Below, one piece after another: positions 1 through 9,543 of a stretch of DNA of 64,000 nt. The first letter of the stretch is position 1; each line of letters starts with the position of its first letter. The DNA is from Xanthocytophaga flava (GTDB taxonomy: Bacteria; Bacteroidota; Bacteroidia; Cytophagales; 172606-1), in assembly GCF_030068545.1 (NCBI RefSeq), contig NZ_JASJOR010000025.1, forward strand, positions 62,001-126,000. Reading direction: 5' to 3'. The notes below the pieces were generated by a model. It did not search any database and was not told where the DNA came from. It saw only the letters and a program-made list of their open reading frames with translations. A program made the translations under genes and the position numbers.

Positions 1-2
1 TT

Positions 3-242
3 ACCCTTATATACAAAGATGGACTCGTAATATCTTACTTTGAGAACAGATTTTCTTTTGAGAAAGAGTTATCTCGAAAGCAAAAAATGAAAAAGATTCA
101 GGAATTTTACAATAGACTGGATAAAACTGCCCTTTATCGGTTAAAGATATGTGTTATTCGTAAACCTTGGGCTAACCAGCCAGAATTACCTCATCCTATT
201 CAGGCTTTACCCTCTTATGAATCAGAAATACCTACAAAATAA
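3..242 (+). CDS. C-terminal end of an unknown protein, cut by the window edge
   Basis: An open frame runs from the left edge to a TAA at 240-242 and gives 79 residues with no start inside the window that would make a convincing complete gene. The residues are charged and rich in Lys, Arg and Glu in the first half (a likely helix with SFEKELSRKQK), then turn Pro-rich near the end (PELPHPIQALP). I do not recognise the family. It converges on the GAF protein on the other strand, whose stop lies 26 bases away. The frame could in principle be fortuitous, but it is open over its whole visible length and its composition looks protein-like. Confidence 0.55.
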   Translation, partial: TLIYKDGLVISYFENRFSFEKELSRKQKMKKIQEFYNRLDKTALYRLKICVIRKPWANQPELPHPIQALPSYESEIPTK

Positions 243-268
243 CTTTCTGCAGATATTCTTCCTATCTA

Positions 269-1969
269 TCATGTCGTTTGATTTTTCTTAGCCCACTTCA
301 TCATTCCGTCTCCTTTTACGTACACAAAATGCGCTTGTGTCGCTGGTTCTTTCTGATTTTGAGACTCTCGGCGTCTCATTTCTTCCTGTGTAGCCATTAA
401 CTCTTCCAGATTCTGACGTAGTTCTTCTTCCTGAGCCTTCATTTCCTCGCTCAACTGTTGTGTCTGAGCCAGAAGATGTTTGGTTTCCTGCGCATTTCGT
501 ACATTCTGGAAAGTAGAACCAATCATTTCAGATAACCTCTCTACAAAATCCTGCTGATGAGACTCAAATTTCTCAAACGATGCCAGTTCAATTACTCCTA
601 TTACTTCTTTGCGATTATTAAATAAGGGCACTAACAAAAGGCATGCAGGAGTTTCTTCACCTAATCCAGATGTAATACGCAGATAGGTATGAGGTATCTG
701 TGTCAATAAAATACTTTGTCCCTCCAGTACACAAGATCCCAGTAATCCTTCTTCCACTGGAACACGCTGGTCTATGTATTTACGCCGATTAAATGCTACA
801 CAGGCCAGTAGTTCAAGATAAGCTCCAGACTCAAGTCCTCTAGCTCTATCCATATTGCCAGAAAACAGATAGATTCCTCCCTGATTAGCCGGAAGATATT
901 TTATCAATTGCCTTATCAATACAAGAGATAACTCATTCAGATCTTCAGCTTGTGTACGAATCACTTCATTAAACTGAGCTAATCCTTCATTTAGCCAGTT
1001 ACGCCGAGCATCTTCAATAGAAATCTGACGTAGCCGATCTCTCATCTGCAAAATTGCCTTAGGCAAATTATCTTCTACAGTAATCTGATCGTTCACTTTC
1101 ACTTTGTATGTAGCTTCCAGGTTGCCTTTTTCAATCTCATTGACAAAAGCTGCTGAATTTTTCAGGTCCGAAATCAGAAGATTAATCGATCTGGCAATAC
1201 GTCCCATTTCATCAGCAGATTCATAGGCAATTTGTCGGGATAAATCACCATCAGCAATTCGGTCAGAAATGGTGGATATTTCCTCAATAGGTTTTCCAAT
1301 TAGCTGCTTAACAGCCCAATATACACCTCCTAAAAGAGATACGTTTACCAGCAGTAAAAACAGAAGATAGATATTAAAATTCGTTTTAGTGATTTCTGCC
1401 TGTTGAACCAATAGAGACACCACTTTCTGGTTATGTACCAGCAAAGCACCTTTTATTATTTTCTGCCCTAACTGATTACTGCTTTTCTGCATCTGAATAC
1501 TAGCTAGTGCTATCGTTGCAGAATCTTTTTTCGTTTCAACTGACACATCTGCTTCTGTCAATGTCTTGGTTCGATCCTGATAGTCTGATAACAAAGTCTC
1601 TACTTCATTCAATTCAGCCAATACCTGTGGTGATGCAGGTGGAAACAACATATAGGTTTCAGTCTGGGCAGGGACTCCACCCTCCTTGAGCACTTTAACA
1701 GATGAAATATGCAATGTCAGTGCCTTGCTTAATTCTTCTTTTGCAGAAGCAGCCATATCGCCTGTAGCAGATGTAGCCAGTAGACTAAACGCTGCAATTC
1801 GCTGAGAAAGCATCCGGTTACGACCTGCCACATCTACCAGTTGTGAATTGAGGTTCATGCTGGCAATAAAATTCCGCAACGGAATAAAACTTATTACCTC
1901 TATAAGAAGCACTACTGAGAAAATAACAAGAAGTTTCCTGCTTATAGAGAAATTATGGAAAGAATACAT
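269..1969 (-). CDS. Membrane signalling protein: PilJ-like sensor, HAMP, GAF, coiled coil
   Basis: The 566-residue product has a first membrane segment near residues 12-32, a periplasmic helical region beginning with the nitrate/PilJ-type motif LVDVAGRNRMLSQRI, and a second membrane segment near 200-222. A HAMP linker follows (about 222-275), then a GAF domain (about 335-495) and a C-terminal coiled coil rich in Glu and Gln. No histidine kinase, cyclase or methyl-accepting tip is present, so output is probably by protein contact. From the GAF linker to the coiled coil it closely resembles the protein at 50369-52003 (shared GLLGSCVLEGQSI-like and ITSGLG stretches). The promoter-like TACCTTTG at 2027-2034 on the minus strand supports the chosen start. 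Ligand unknown. Confidence 0.85.
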   Translation of the reverse strand: MYSFHNFSISRKLLVIFSVVLLIEVISFIPLRNFIASMNLNSQLVDVAGRNRMLSQRIAAFSLLATSATGDMAASAKEELSKALTLHISSVKVLKEGGVPAQTETYMLFPPASPQVLAELNEVETLLSDYQDRTKTLTEADVSVETKKDSATIALASIQMQKSSNQLGQKIIKGALLVHNQKVVSLLVQQAEITKTNFNIYLLFLLLVNVSLLGGVYWAVKQLIGKPIEEISTISDRIADGDLSRQIAYESADEMGRIARSINLLISDLKNSAAFVNEIEKGNLEATYKVKVNDQITVEDNLPKAILQMRDRLRQISIEDARRNWLNEGLAQFNEVIRTQAEDLNELSLVLIRQLIKYLPANQGGIYLFSGNMDRARGLESGAYLELLACVAFNRRKYIDQRVPVEEGLLGSCVLEGQSILLTQIPHTYLRITSGLGEETPACLLLVPLFNNRKEVIGVIELASFEKFESHQQDFVERLSEMIGSTFQNVRNAQETKHLLAQTQQLSEEMKAQEEELRQNLEELMATQEEMRRRESQNQKEPATQAHFVYVKGDGMMKWAKKNQTT

Positions 1970-2534
1970 GCCTGTACGTTTTTCGTTGTGAAAATGAGTT
2001 TAACTTCACTTCAAAAAAAATCAACACAAAGGTACAGTGAATCAAAAATGCAGAACAGCTTAGTCAAAAACAAAAACTTACAACACCCTTATCTTCAAAC
2101 GATTACAAATACAACCATTATTAACTCAACCCATTAAAATTTTAAACTTCACTATTTTTTCTCACTTTTAGCTCATTATCTAGTTAATAGTATAAATACT
2201 TAAACACTTCATTATTAAAAACTAAGTAAATATTCTCAAAATACAGAGTTTCACTGTATTTCTCTAAAATTCTTGTTTAGCAATAAAATTGATTATTATC
2301 AAATAAACACTCTATTTCACTATCATTTTTAATAAATTATAGTGTATCACCCACTTCTATAGACCAAGTACTTACATGTGACCAATGTTGACAAACAAGT
2401 ATATATACTCATTTTTACTATTTTCTTCAGATTATCTTCTTTAAGCTCATTTACGGTAGATAAAATCCCATCCATAATCATGTTGCAACTCCATTGAAAT
2501 TATGACGATATTCTATCAGTTGAGTCTGTATATA
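1970..2534. other. AT-rich intergenic region
   Basis: About 560 bases separate the GAF/HAMP gene from the TPR kinase gene. Apart from the -7 element at 2027-2034 the stretch is very AT-rich, has many stops in all frames, and shows no convincing gene or strong hairpin. A short open frame over 1955-2137 is low-complexity and not supported. Confidence 0.6.
2027..2034 (-). promoter_or_regulatory. Bacteroidota-type -7 element upstream of the GAF/HAMP gene
   Basis: Read on the minus strand, the site is TACCTTTG, a full match to the TAnnTTTG -7 consensus of Bacteroidota sigma-ABfr. It lies about 58 bases upstream of the ATG at 1969. No TTTG -33 element is seen at the usual 18-21 base spacing, so this is a half-supported promoter. 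Confidence 0.5.
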
Positions 2535-4673
2535 CTATGAAGGCAAATAAATACGGAATGTTGTTCCTTTGTTGGGTTCACTATCTACCTCAATCTTACC
2601 ATTCATAGCATCAACCTGTTCCTTTACAATAAACAATCCCATACCTTTTCCTTCTGTATGAAAATGCATTCGATGGTAGAGCTTAAAGAGTTTTTTGGGA
2701 TCATTCTTTGTCAGATCCATACCTAAACCATTATCCTGTACAGACACACATACATATTTATCTACCTGTAATGTCTGAATAGTAACAATAAGGGACCGAT
2801 CAGGACTACGGTATTTGATTGCATTAGAAAGTAGATTATAAAGAATACTTGTCAAATAACTTCTTATAGCAGTAATTACTTGTACATCTGAAAAATCAGT
2901 TAGTACCTGCGCCTGGGTATTAGCAATGGGTCCTTTCAAACTTTCCAATACTGTTTGTGCAACCTCATCCAGATGTACAGGTTCCCGTACAGCATCTGCC
3001 TGATTACGCATTAGCAGAATATCATTCAGGTCATTGACAATCATATCCAGATTACTAGCCGAACGATTCAGGTACTCGAGCATTTGAGGAGTCGCTGAAC
3101 CATTCTGCTGGCTTTCACTAAAGATCCCAACCAAACCCATGATCTGAGCAATAGGCGCCCGAAGATTATGCGAAATAATGTAGGTAAACTGTTCCAGATT
3201 CTGATTTTGTTTTACCAGATTATCATGAGCAATTTGTAATTCCTCAGTTCGTTCAGCTACACTTTCTTCCAGATGATTATTCAAATCCAATATTTCTTCG
3301 TTTTGTCGGTTTATCTCCTCATTTTTTTCAAACAGTTCCCTTTGCTGAGTGATCAATAACCGATTTGCCTTATTTTTCTGATGATTACTTCTATACAACA
3401 GTCCGGCAAACAATGTTGTGCAAACCAACAGAAAAGAAGAAGCAAGTAACCAGGATTCCTTCTTTTGTTCTGAAGCCGTGATGACAGCATTGTTTTTTTT
3501 CAACAACTCTATTTCTCCCTGTTTTTTATCGAATTCAAAAGAAACACGTATATGTTCAACCTCAGTATTAAATGATTGTCGCCCCAAAGAATCTTTTACC
3601 TGATAGTACAGTTGCTGATAATAAAATGCACTATCAAACTGGTTAGCATGTTGGTAGCAATCTACATACGATTGATATACCTCTATCAGATCATCGTATT
3701 CCTTTTCACGCATCGCTAATAAGCGAGCATTCGCCAACACCTGTTTGGCCTGAGCATATTTTTGTTCTTTTGTATAGATTTGGCTTACTCTGCTCATGGT
3801 AGTGACAACATCCCCCCATATCATAAATTTACGACTTAGCTCCAGGTTAGCCTGATAATATTTCAGGGCTGTAGTATAATTATGTTTCAGCTCATATATA
3901 TGCCCGATGTTACCATAATTTATCCCAATCCAGGCACTATCTTTTACTTCTTCAGCCAGCTTTAATGACTGCTTATTATAATTTATAGCCTTTGTATATT
4001 GCTTTTGATTACGATAAATCAAGCCAATCGTATTCAGCAAGCTAATATGAGAACGAGAATCCAGAGAATCTGCACTGATATCTAATGCCTTCTGTAGGTA
4101 GGAAAGAGAAAGTTTTTCCTGTTTAGTGTGATAAAAAAGATTTCCTATTCGATAGAGAATTCGCCCCTGAGATAATTGTTGCTTAGTACTTGCATATATA
4201 TTTAGTGCATTGAGATAATACTTTAGACTAGAATCTGCCTGATCCAAAGAATTATAGACATTTCCTGTCTGGGCAAGGTCATCTGCCAGTTCAACAGGCA
4301 AATGATAACTACGAGCCAATCGGCAAGCTCGTACAGCAGCGTCAAGTGCTTGAGAAACATGATTCGTTAGTTCATAAATGACCGCTTCCATCCGATATCC
4401 TGCAGCCAGAGGTCCTTTAAAAGACAAATGCCTGGTGGCATTCTGTATCTTGCCCAGTATACTTATCAATTCCTCATCAGATAGTTGATCTGCTGCCAGA
4501 CGCAGGTTATTCTCAAGTTTTCGATAGGTAGTCCGATAAGTAGTGGGTGTGGTACGAGCTAATTCACTAATAGTAGTATCTATTGCCTGATGCTGAGCAA
4601 CCAAACTATCTACAACACCTACAAAAAAAAATGCTATGAGATAAAATACACGTATTTCAGAATAGATTTTCAC
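2535..4673 (-). CDS. TPR-containing sensor histidine kinase
   Basis: The 712-residue protein starts with a signal sequence (about 1-26), followed by roughly seven TPR-type helical repeats (about 90-360; repeated motifs such as ALKYYQANLELSRK). One membrane helix lies near 400-420 (WLLASSFLLVCTTLFAGLLY), followed by a coiled coil and a kinase core. The H-box is YIISHNLRAPIAQIMGL, the N-box NLLSNAIKYRSP, the G1 box DNGLGMDL and the G2 box GKGMGLFIVKE. All catalytic elements are present. No response regulator is adjacent, so the partner is elsewhere. The TPR sensor should be periplasmic. A related protein at 53946-55487 has the same plan but no ATPase domain. Confidence 0.9.
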   Translation of the reverse strand: MKIYSEIRVFYLIAFFFVGVVDSLVAQHQAIDTTISELARTTPTTYRTTYRKLENNLRLAADQLSDEELISILGKIQNATRHLSFKGPLAAGYRMEAVIYELTNHVSQALDAAVRACRLARSYHLPVELADDLAQTGNVYNSLDQADSSLKYYLNALNIYASTKQQLSQGRILYRIGNLFYHTKQEKLSLSYLQKALDISADSLDSRSHISLLNTIGLIYRNQKQYTKAINYNKQSLKLAEEVKDSAWIGINYGNIGHIYELKHNYTTALKYYQANLELSRKFMIWGDVVTTMSRVSQIYTKEQKYAQAKQVLANARLLAMREKEYDDLIEVYQSYVDCYQHANQFDSAFYYQQLYYQVKDSLGRQSFNTEVEHIRVSFEFDKKQGEIELLKKNNAVITASEQKKESWLLASSFLLVCTTLFAGLLYRSNHQKNKANRLLITQQRELFEKNEEINRQNEEILDLNNHLEESVAERTEELQIAHDNLVKQNQNLEQFTYIISHNLRAPIAQIMGLVGIFSESQQNGSATPQMLEYLNRSASNLDMIVNDLNDILLMRNQADAVREPVHLDEVAQTVLESLKGPIANTQAQVLTDFSDVQVITAIRSYLTSILYNLLSNAIKYRSPDRSLIVTIQTLQVDKYVCVSVQDNGLGMDLTKNDPKKLFKLYHRMHFHTEGKGMGLFIVKEQVDAMNGKIEVDSEPNKGTTFRIYLPS

Positions 4674-5219
4674 AAGGAAACAAGGTCAAAAAAAGAATGG
4701 TATAACGTTTATATAATACCATTTTCTAACTGAAAACAGCATTGTACTTCTGAAAGCACATTTTATATGTGACACGCAGATTTCTCTTATGGTTGTGAGA
4801 TTCTAACGTATTAGGGGTAAGTGTATCAGGTCAATGTATACAGGTTTGAGAAATTTCAGGTACAAACTATTTGTTTCTGTCTGATTTTCAAAAAAATATA
4901 TACTACCCAAAGTAGTAGTTCCCAAAAAGTAACTCAATAATCCATTCATTTTTGTCACAATGGATAACAAGAAATGACAAAACATACAGTTTCGAGATTT
5001 TATCTAAATTTAGCCCGGTTTTATACAAATCTACCAAAGTATCTAAAAATATCATAATCTGCTTCTTAGGATAGTAAGAAAAATAATAAGTAACCAGCAA
5101 AAGAATATAACCGGCCAAATAATAATAGGTCAGAAGAGAACAAGTCAACTATTTCATTGTCTTTCAAACATCTTCTTTTCCTTTGTCATCAGGTATTTTC
5201 AAACAGATATTAGTCTTCA
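4674..5219. other. Intergenic region without a supported gene
   Basis: About 545 AT-rich bases lie between the TPR kinase and the frameshifted lipoprotein. Two overlapping short minus-strand open frames (4803-4985 and 4903-5148) encode Tyr/Leu/Phe-rich peptides typical of translated AT-rich DNA. Apart from the inverted repeat at 4696-4723 nothing is convincing. Confidence 0.5.
4696..4723. promoter_or_regulatory. Inverted repeat upstream of the TPR kinase start
   Basis: AATGGTAT at 4696-4703 is mirrored by ATACCATT at 4716-4723, with a 12-base spacer. It sits 23-50 bases upstream of the kinase ATG, where an operator or a 5' leader hairpin would act. No regulator is known; chance occurrence in AT-rich DNA cannot be excluded. 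Confidence 0.3.
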
Positions 5220-6085
5220 TTAACATCCCAGTTGTGAAAACTCAGCTACTTTTTTCATTATCTCCTTTTCACTGGCTTCTCCTGATAAAAATAAGGCAGG
5301 TCTATGATTATTATAATGATTGGAGACATCAATAATAGCATCGGGCTTATAGTCACCATCCAAATCTCCTACCCACATAACAACAGTCATAGTATCATCA
5401 AATACATCATGCTCAACCAGAAGTTGCTGTTTTTCTACACCATCTTTAATGATGGAGATATACAAACGATAGTCTGATACCTCATTACTGATCTTTTGTC
5501 TCTTTCCTGTAGCTCGCAACGTATAGGTGATAGAATCCACTGTAAAAGAATTTTTTTCGCTTGGCCAAATTGTCTTTTGTGACATCACAACTGTATCTAT
5601 ATTTCTCTCAGGCAGACTTATACCTGTAATAAGTAAAAGGCAAGTGTCCTTATCTGATACGGAAACTTGTCTTCCAGACCATACATACTTAGTATCCAAA
5701 AGCGCATCATATACAGTTTTCACCTGAACAATAGTTTTCTTCACATAATACCCAGTAGTAGTCTGAAATAGTCCGTACCATTGCTTATTGTCTGCACCTT
5801 TCCATACTTCATTGTTATGAAAATTTCCAGTCTCCAGGATCTTGATTTTGGTATCAGGTTCAGAAGGCACACCTCTGACATATCAAAGCGGACTGTAGTA
5901 TCTTCTACAAGAGCAGTAGTAGTAAAAACGGATGTACTATCCTGTTGTAGTAAGACAGCCGCAGTATCCTGAATGGATTGATTGTGGTTAGATTTAGTTT
6001 CAGAACAGGAGCAAAGTAGCCAACCCAATAGGAAGCAATAGCTTATACCTGTCTGCATGTGTTTATAAAAATTCACTAATCTCAT
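5220..6085 (-). pseudogene. Lipoprotein gene split by a frameshift
   Basis: Reading from ATG 6085 gives a lipoprotein signal peptide with lipobox LLCSC, then a Ser/Thr/Asp linker ending in DTTVRFDM near 5880. The downstream frame (to 5220) carries a plausible body of about 215 residues starting near PSEPDTKIKILETGNFHN and ending in a GDLDGDYKPDAIID segment that resembles a calcium-binding or FG-GAP-like loop. The two frames meet at about 5870-5885. The downstream frame has a TGA just before this point and only a GTG as a possible start, and alone it would lack any export signal. A one- or two-base indel best explains this; it may be a true mutation or an assembly error. Joined, the protein would be about 288 residues. 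Function unknown. Confidence 0.65.
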
Positions 6086-6140
6086 TGTTTTAAATTGCTT
6101 ACAAGATCGTAGAGTTATCCCGTGTAAAGGCATTATTTAC

Positions 6141-6674
6141 TTATTTATCCGAATATTTTTTATGCTGATTGAGCTTCTCTATAAAGAGAGTAAGCCGCTG
6201 AGTACGAGTTTCAGCTTTTTTAGCAGACTCAATCCAGACAATGTATTCCTTTCGATTGGTATAAGACAATTTTTCAAAATAAGATTTTGCCTCAGGATTA
6301 GCCTCTAATAATGGAATCACATCTTCTGGAAGTTCAACCACTCTTTCCTCTGTATCTTTCTCTATTTCTACATCCACTATATCACCAAATGTTTTATTGA
6401 GTTCTTTGCGGATAGCTTTTGTCATCCCTAGTCTATGGCAACCCGCCCCCATATTAGCAAGGCTACCCCGATAAAGCACTTTTCCATCAAGCAATGCTTT
6501 TACTTTTACCTGTCCTTTTACTCCATACAATTCCTGTACATCATACGGAAATGCGATATAGCCAGCATCCATCTCATTATGCTGTTCAATTTTAGCAGCA
6601 AATGTTACTTTTTGGTTTTGTTCCATCTTCTCATCAGGTAGTGGGATATAATCATCTTTCATCAAATTTATCAA
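6141..6674 (-). CDS. YdeI/OmpD-associated family protein with DUF1905 domain
   Basis: The 177-residue protein has an N-terminal DUF1905-type beta domain (about 20-105; markers YIAFPYDVQELYG and RGSLANMGAGCHRLGMTKAIRKEL). A YdeI-like C-terminal helical segment follows (about 112-172; LPEDVIPLLEANPEAKSYFEKLS, YTNRKEYIVWIESAKKAETR). This pairing is standard for the family, which is common in Bacteroidota and whose biochemical role is unclear; 'bacteriocin protection' comes from distant annotation. No signal peptide, so it is cytoplasmic. It lies directly upstream of the frameshifted lipoprotein on the same strand. Confidence 0.85.
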   Translation of the reverse strand: MINLMKDDYIPLPDEKMEQNQKVTFAAKIEQHNEMDAGYIAFPYDVQELYGVKGQVKVKALLDGKVLYRGSLANMGAGCHRLGMTKAIRKELNKTFGDIVDVEIEKDTEERVVELPEDVIPLLEANPEAKSYFEKLSYTNRKEYIVWIESAKKAETRTQRLTLFIEKLNQHKKYSDK

Positions 6675-6944
6675 AAGTAGTTGAATTTAACGTATGTTGT
6701 TTGTTCTCAAACCATCCACCTGACAGCTACAAAAACAAATACACTGATGCTCTGTATCTGGCAAATTTTACAGGCATCCCGCTATTCAGACATACACTTA
6801 CAACTTCTCTAAACTCATTCATTATCTACCTTCTTATACCCTACCTACTACATACTCCTGATTTCAAGAAAATACATCTTCTTTAGTATCCCACTTTCCA
6901 TTTTATACATTCAGATTTATAGCCAGTCCAACAAAACAGACTAT
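6675..6944. other. Intergenic stretch before the GH42 remnant
   Basis: This stretch separates the YdeI-like gene from the GH42 remnant. A plus-strand open frame at 6602-6886 overlaps the start of the YdeI-like gene antisense and has no protein-like features. No promoter or hairpin stands out. Confidence 0.4.
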
Positions 6945-7230
6945 ATGCTGAATGGTGTTGCTTGTTATAAAGAGTGCAATACGAACGACTGGAGAAAGAT
7001 ATCCAAATGATGAAACAAACAGGAATTAATGTGTCTCGTATAGCAGAGTTGATGTAGAGTACAGTAGAACCTCAGGATGGAGTCTTTGATCTTCATCTAT
7101 TGACTTTGAATTCAATGCCATACACAAGGCAAATATCCGAGTCATTACAGGAACACTCACCTATGCAGTTCCAACATGGCTGATTCGTAAGTCTCTGGAT
7201 GTACTGGATCGTGTTCCTAGCTGTTTGTAG
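6945..7230 (+). pseudogene. Decayed N-terminal fragment of a GH42 beta-galactosidase
   Basis: Three consecutive frames together read like the start of a glycoside hydrolase family 42 protein. From ATG 6945 comes GVACYKE, matching the usual GVxYYPE. After a one-base slip near 6992 comes EKDIQMMKQTGINVSRIAEL, then an in-frame TAG at 7054-7056 where the family has Trp (AExxWS), then STVEPQDGVFDL. A second slip near 7100 leads to IHKANIRVITGTLTYAVPTWLIRK, matching the family's ITGTPTYAxPxWL strand. The frame ends at TAG 7228-7230 and the remaining roughly 550 codons of a normal enzyme are absent. It is a dead remnant with at least two frameshifts, one nonsense change and a large deletion. Confidence 0.75.
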
Positions 7231-7306
7231 AATACATGAAAAACAAATTCAAAACTCTGGATAAGATCAATGACGATTCTCTATCATTGAAGAAAACCAG
7301 AGACAT

Positions 7307-7338
7307 AAAAAAAGAACCAGACTTTATTAGTCTGGTTC
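7307..7338 (-). terminator. Intrinsic terminator of the NADH dehydrogenase gene
   Basis: GAACCAGAC (7314-7322) and GTCTGGTTC (7330-7338) form a perfect 9-bp stem with a 7-base loop. On the minus strand the stem is followed by a run of seven T (complement of the A run at 7307-7313). It lies 11 bases past the stop of the gene at 7349. Confidence 0.85.
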
Positions 7339-7348
7339 TGGTATATAC

Positions 7349-8638
7349 TTAGACATTATGTAGTTCTGCTTCTTTCTCTTTTTGGATTGTAGCTGCATTT
7401 GGACGAATAATAAGTCGCAAGGTAGGATCGTTGGTAATAAATGACCACATCCAGCTAAAGGCCAAACGCATTTTATTTCTAAAGCCAACCAATGGTATAA
7501 TGTGAATAAACAACCAAACCATCCAGGCAAAGAAACCTTTGAAAGAGAATCCAGGCAGATCGGCAACCGCTTTGTATTTGGAGATGATTGCCATGCTACC
7601 CTTGTCGTTGTACCGGAAAGGTTTTAATGATTCATTGTCCTTCAACCGCTTCAGGTTTTTAGCCAGCAATGCACCTTGTTGTATAGCGACCTGCGCCACC
7701 TGTGGATGACCTTTCGGGAACTTCGGATCTGACAACTGCATACACTGATCACCCAAAGCAAAGATATTAGTTGTTCCCTGTACCTGATTGTATTCATTTA
7801 CCAGAATACGTCTCCCCCGAGTAATAACTTCAGGGGCCAGGCCAGGAGCTTCTCTGGCAATTACCCCAGAAGCCCATAATAAAGCATTGGTTTCAATGGT
7901 ACTTCCATCTGCCAGAAACACCTTTCCATCCCGATAATCTTTTACAGGTGTATTCAGAATAACATTTACACCTAGCTTTTCCAGTACATGAGCAGCTTCT
8001 TTCTGGGCTTTGGTACTCATTGGAGCCAGCAAGACAGGGCCTGCATCAACCAGGTAAATGTGTGATCCAAAGTCCTTAATTTCAGGATATTCTTTTTCTG
8101 CTGTATATTGTCCCAGCTCTGCCAGCATACCTGCCAGTTCTACTCCGGTAGGACCTCCTCCAGCGATCACTATATTCAGATAGCAATCCCGTTCTTCTTT
8201 AGTTTTTGCTCTCACAGCCTTCTCCATATTCATCAGCAACTGATTTCGAAGTACCAGTGCCTCATCAATGGTTTTCATAGGCAGAGCCTTCTGAGCAACT
8301 CCTTCTATACCAAAATAGTTGGTTTCAGTACCCATAGCCAGGATCAGATAGTCATAAGGCAGTATACCTGTATCTGTCTCAATTGTATTGTTCTGTGGGT
8401 TTATTCTGACAAGACTTCCCATATGAAACCGCAAATTATCCTTATGCTGAAACATTCTGCGGAAAGGGTGACTTATATTAGAAGGCTCAATAAAAGCAGT
8501 GGCCACCTGATACAAAAGTGGTGGAAAGAAATGATAGTTATTCTTGTCGACAAGAGTTATCTCAAACTGTTTGTCATGTGATAGCGACTTAACGAAGTTG
8601 ATTCCAGCGAATCCGCCGCCCACTACTACAATTTTCAT
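7349..8638 (-). CDS. ndh: Type II NADH:quinone oxidoreductase (NDH-2)
   Basis: The 429-residue flavoprotein has an N-terminal FAD-binding Rossmann motif VVVGGGFAGINFVKSL and the family segment NNYHFFPPLLYQVATA. A second NAD(H)-binding Rossmann motif, IAGGGPTGVELAGMLAEL, lies near residue 160, and an ALGDQCMQL segment contacts FAD near 300. The C terminus (FAWMVWLFIHIIPLVGFRNKM) is hydrophobic and amphipathic, as expected for the monotopic membrane anchor. It would transfer electrons from NADH to menaquinone without proton pumping. Length and motif order fit the family. It is transcribed alone, with its own terminator. Confidence 0.9.
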   Translation of the reverse strand: MKIVVVGGGFAGINFVKSLSHDKQFEITLVDKNNYHFFPPLLYQVATAFIEPSNISHPFRRMFQHKDNLRFHMGSLVRINPQNNTIETDTGILPYDYLILAMGTETNYFGIEGVAQKALPMKTIDEALVLRNQLLMNMEKAVRAKTKEERDCYLNIVIAGGGPTGVELAGMLAELGQYTAEKEYPEIKDFGSHIYLVDAGPVLLAPMSTKAQKEAAHVLEKLGVNVILNTPVKDYRDGKVFLADGSTIETNALLWASGVIAREAPGLAPEVITRGRRILVNEYNQVQGTTNIFALGDQCMQLSDPKFPKGHPQVAQVAIQQGALLAKNLKRLKDNESLKPFRYNDKGSMAIISKYKAVADLPGFSFKGFFAWMVWLFIHIIPLVGFRNKMRLAFSWMWSFITNDPTLRLIIRPNAATIQKEKEAELHNV

Positions 8639-8826
8639 TGCCGTAAAGGTTTATATAAAAAATAATAGGTTGGTATGATCTCGGACTCAAAATACTATGC
8701 TTAGCCATATAATCCGTTTTCCACTACCATTCTCCCTCACAATATCTCTCTATTCTTGGGTATTCCTATCCTTTTTTCTATATGTCTAAAAGTATGCCAT
8801 AGACTCTTTGATGATAATCTCCCCCT

Positions 8827-9543
8827 CTATTGTATAAAACCCTTAAATGCCTGTGTATAGTTCTTCCCAACCTGAATTCTTTTGTTATTTTTTAAGATTA
8901 CCATTTTACCTTCCAGGTAAGCTACATGATTTTTGTTAACAATGAAAGATTTGTGTACACGAATAAAATCATTTTCAGGCAATTGATCTTCAAAACTACC
9001 CATGGTACGCATGGTAAGATGATAGCGATCCTCCAGCCAAATCTTTATATAATTGCCATAGGCTTCCAGATAATAGATATCCTTCAGATTTAGTTGGATG
9101 AAACGTTTATCAGATTTAATAAAAATCTGTTGTTCTGGAGCAGGTTCACTAACACCAGGCAGATTGCTCCCTTCCTGGTTTTTCAGTTGATACAATTCAT
9201 AGGCTTTTTGAACAGCTTTCAGAAAACGATCAAACCGAAACGGCTTTAGCAGGTAATCACACACATCCAGTTCAAAGCTTTCCAATGCATATTCCTGATA
9301 GGCAGAAGTGATAATTACCAGAGGCTTCTGGCGAAGAGTCCGTAGTAAATCCAGTCCTTGTATTCTGGGCATCCGGATATCTAAAAAAATCAGATCTATC
9401 TTTTGGGTGTTTACTACCTGTATAGCTTCTGATGCCTGATAGCATTGCCCTACTACCTGAACAAAAGACACATCTTCCAGGTACCGAAGAATAACATCGT
9501 GTGCCAGAGGTTCATCATCAATAATCAGTGCAGAGAGTTTCAT
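8827..9543 (-). CDS. LytTR-family response regulator
   Basis: The 238-residue protein has a receiver domain (about 1-120) with the acidic pair IIDDEP near residues 8-13, the phospho-acceptor Asp in LIFLDIRMP, the Thr/Ser switch in VIITSAYQE and the Lys in LLKPFRFDRF. A LytTR DNA-binding domain follows (about 140-236; YLEAYGNYIKIWLEDR, FIRVHKSFIVNKNHV). Its start overlaps the stop of the upstream kinase gene by four bases (ATGA), so the two are translationally coupled. It should bind direct-repeat sites in promoters when phosphorylated. Confidence 0.92.
   Translation of the reverse strand: MKLSALIIDDEPLAHDVILRYLEDVSFVQVVGQCYQASEAIQVVNTQKIDLIFLDIRMPRIQGLDLLRTLRQKPLVIITSAYQEYALESFELDVCDYLLKPFRFDRFLKAVQKAYELYQLKNQEGSNLPGVSEPAPEQQIFIKSDKRFIQLNLKDIYYLEAYGNYIKIWLEDRYHLTMRTMGSFEDQLPENDFIRVHKSFIVNKNHVAYLEGKMVILKNNKRIQVGKNYTQAFKGFIQ

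Noticed and set aside
4803..5148. Two overlapping minus-strand frames encoding Tyr/Leu-rich short peptides
   Set aside because: Composition is what AT-rich DNA gives by chance; no start context, family or conserved pattern.
5220..5870. A separate gene starting at GTG 5870
   Set aside because: It would lack the export signal that the adjacent frame supplies directly upstream; a frameshifted lipoprotein explains both frames better.
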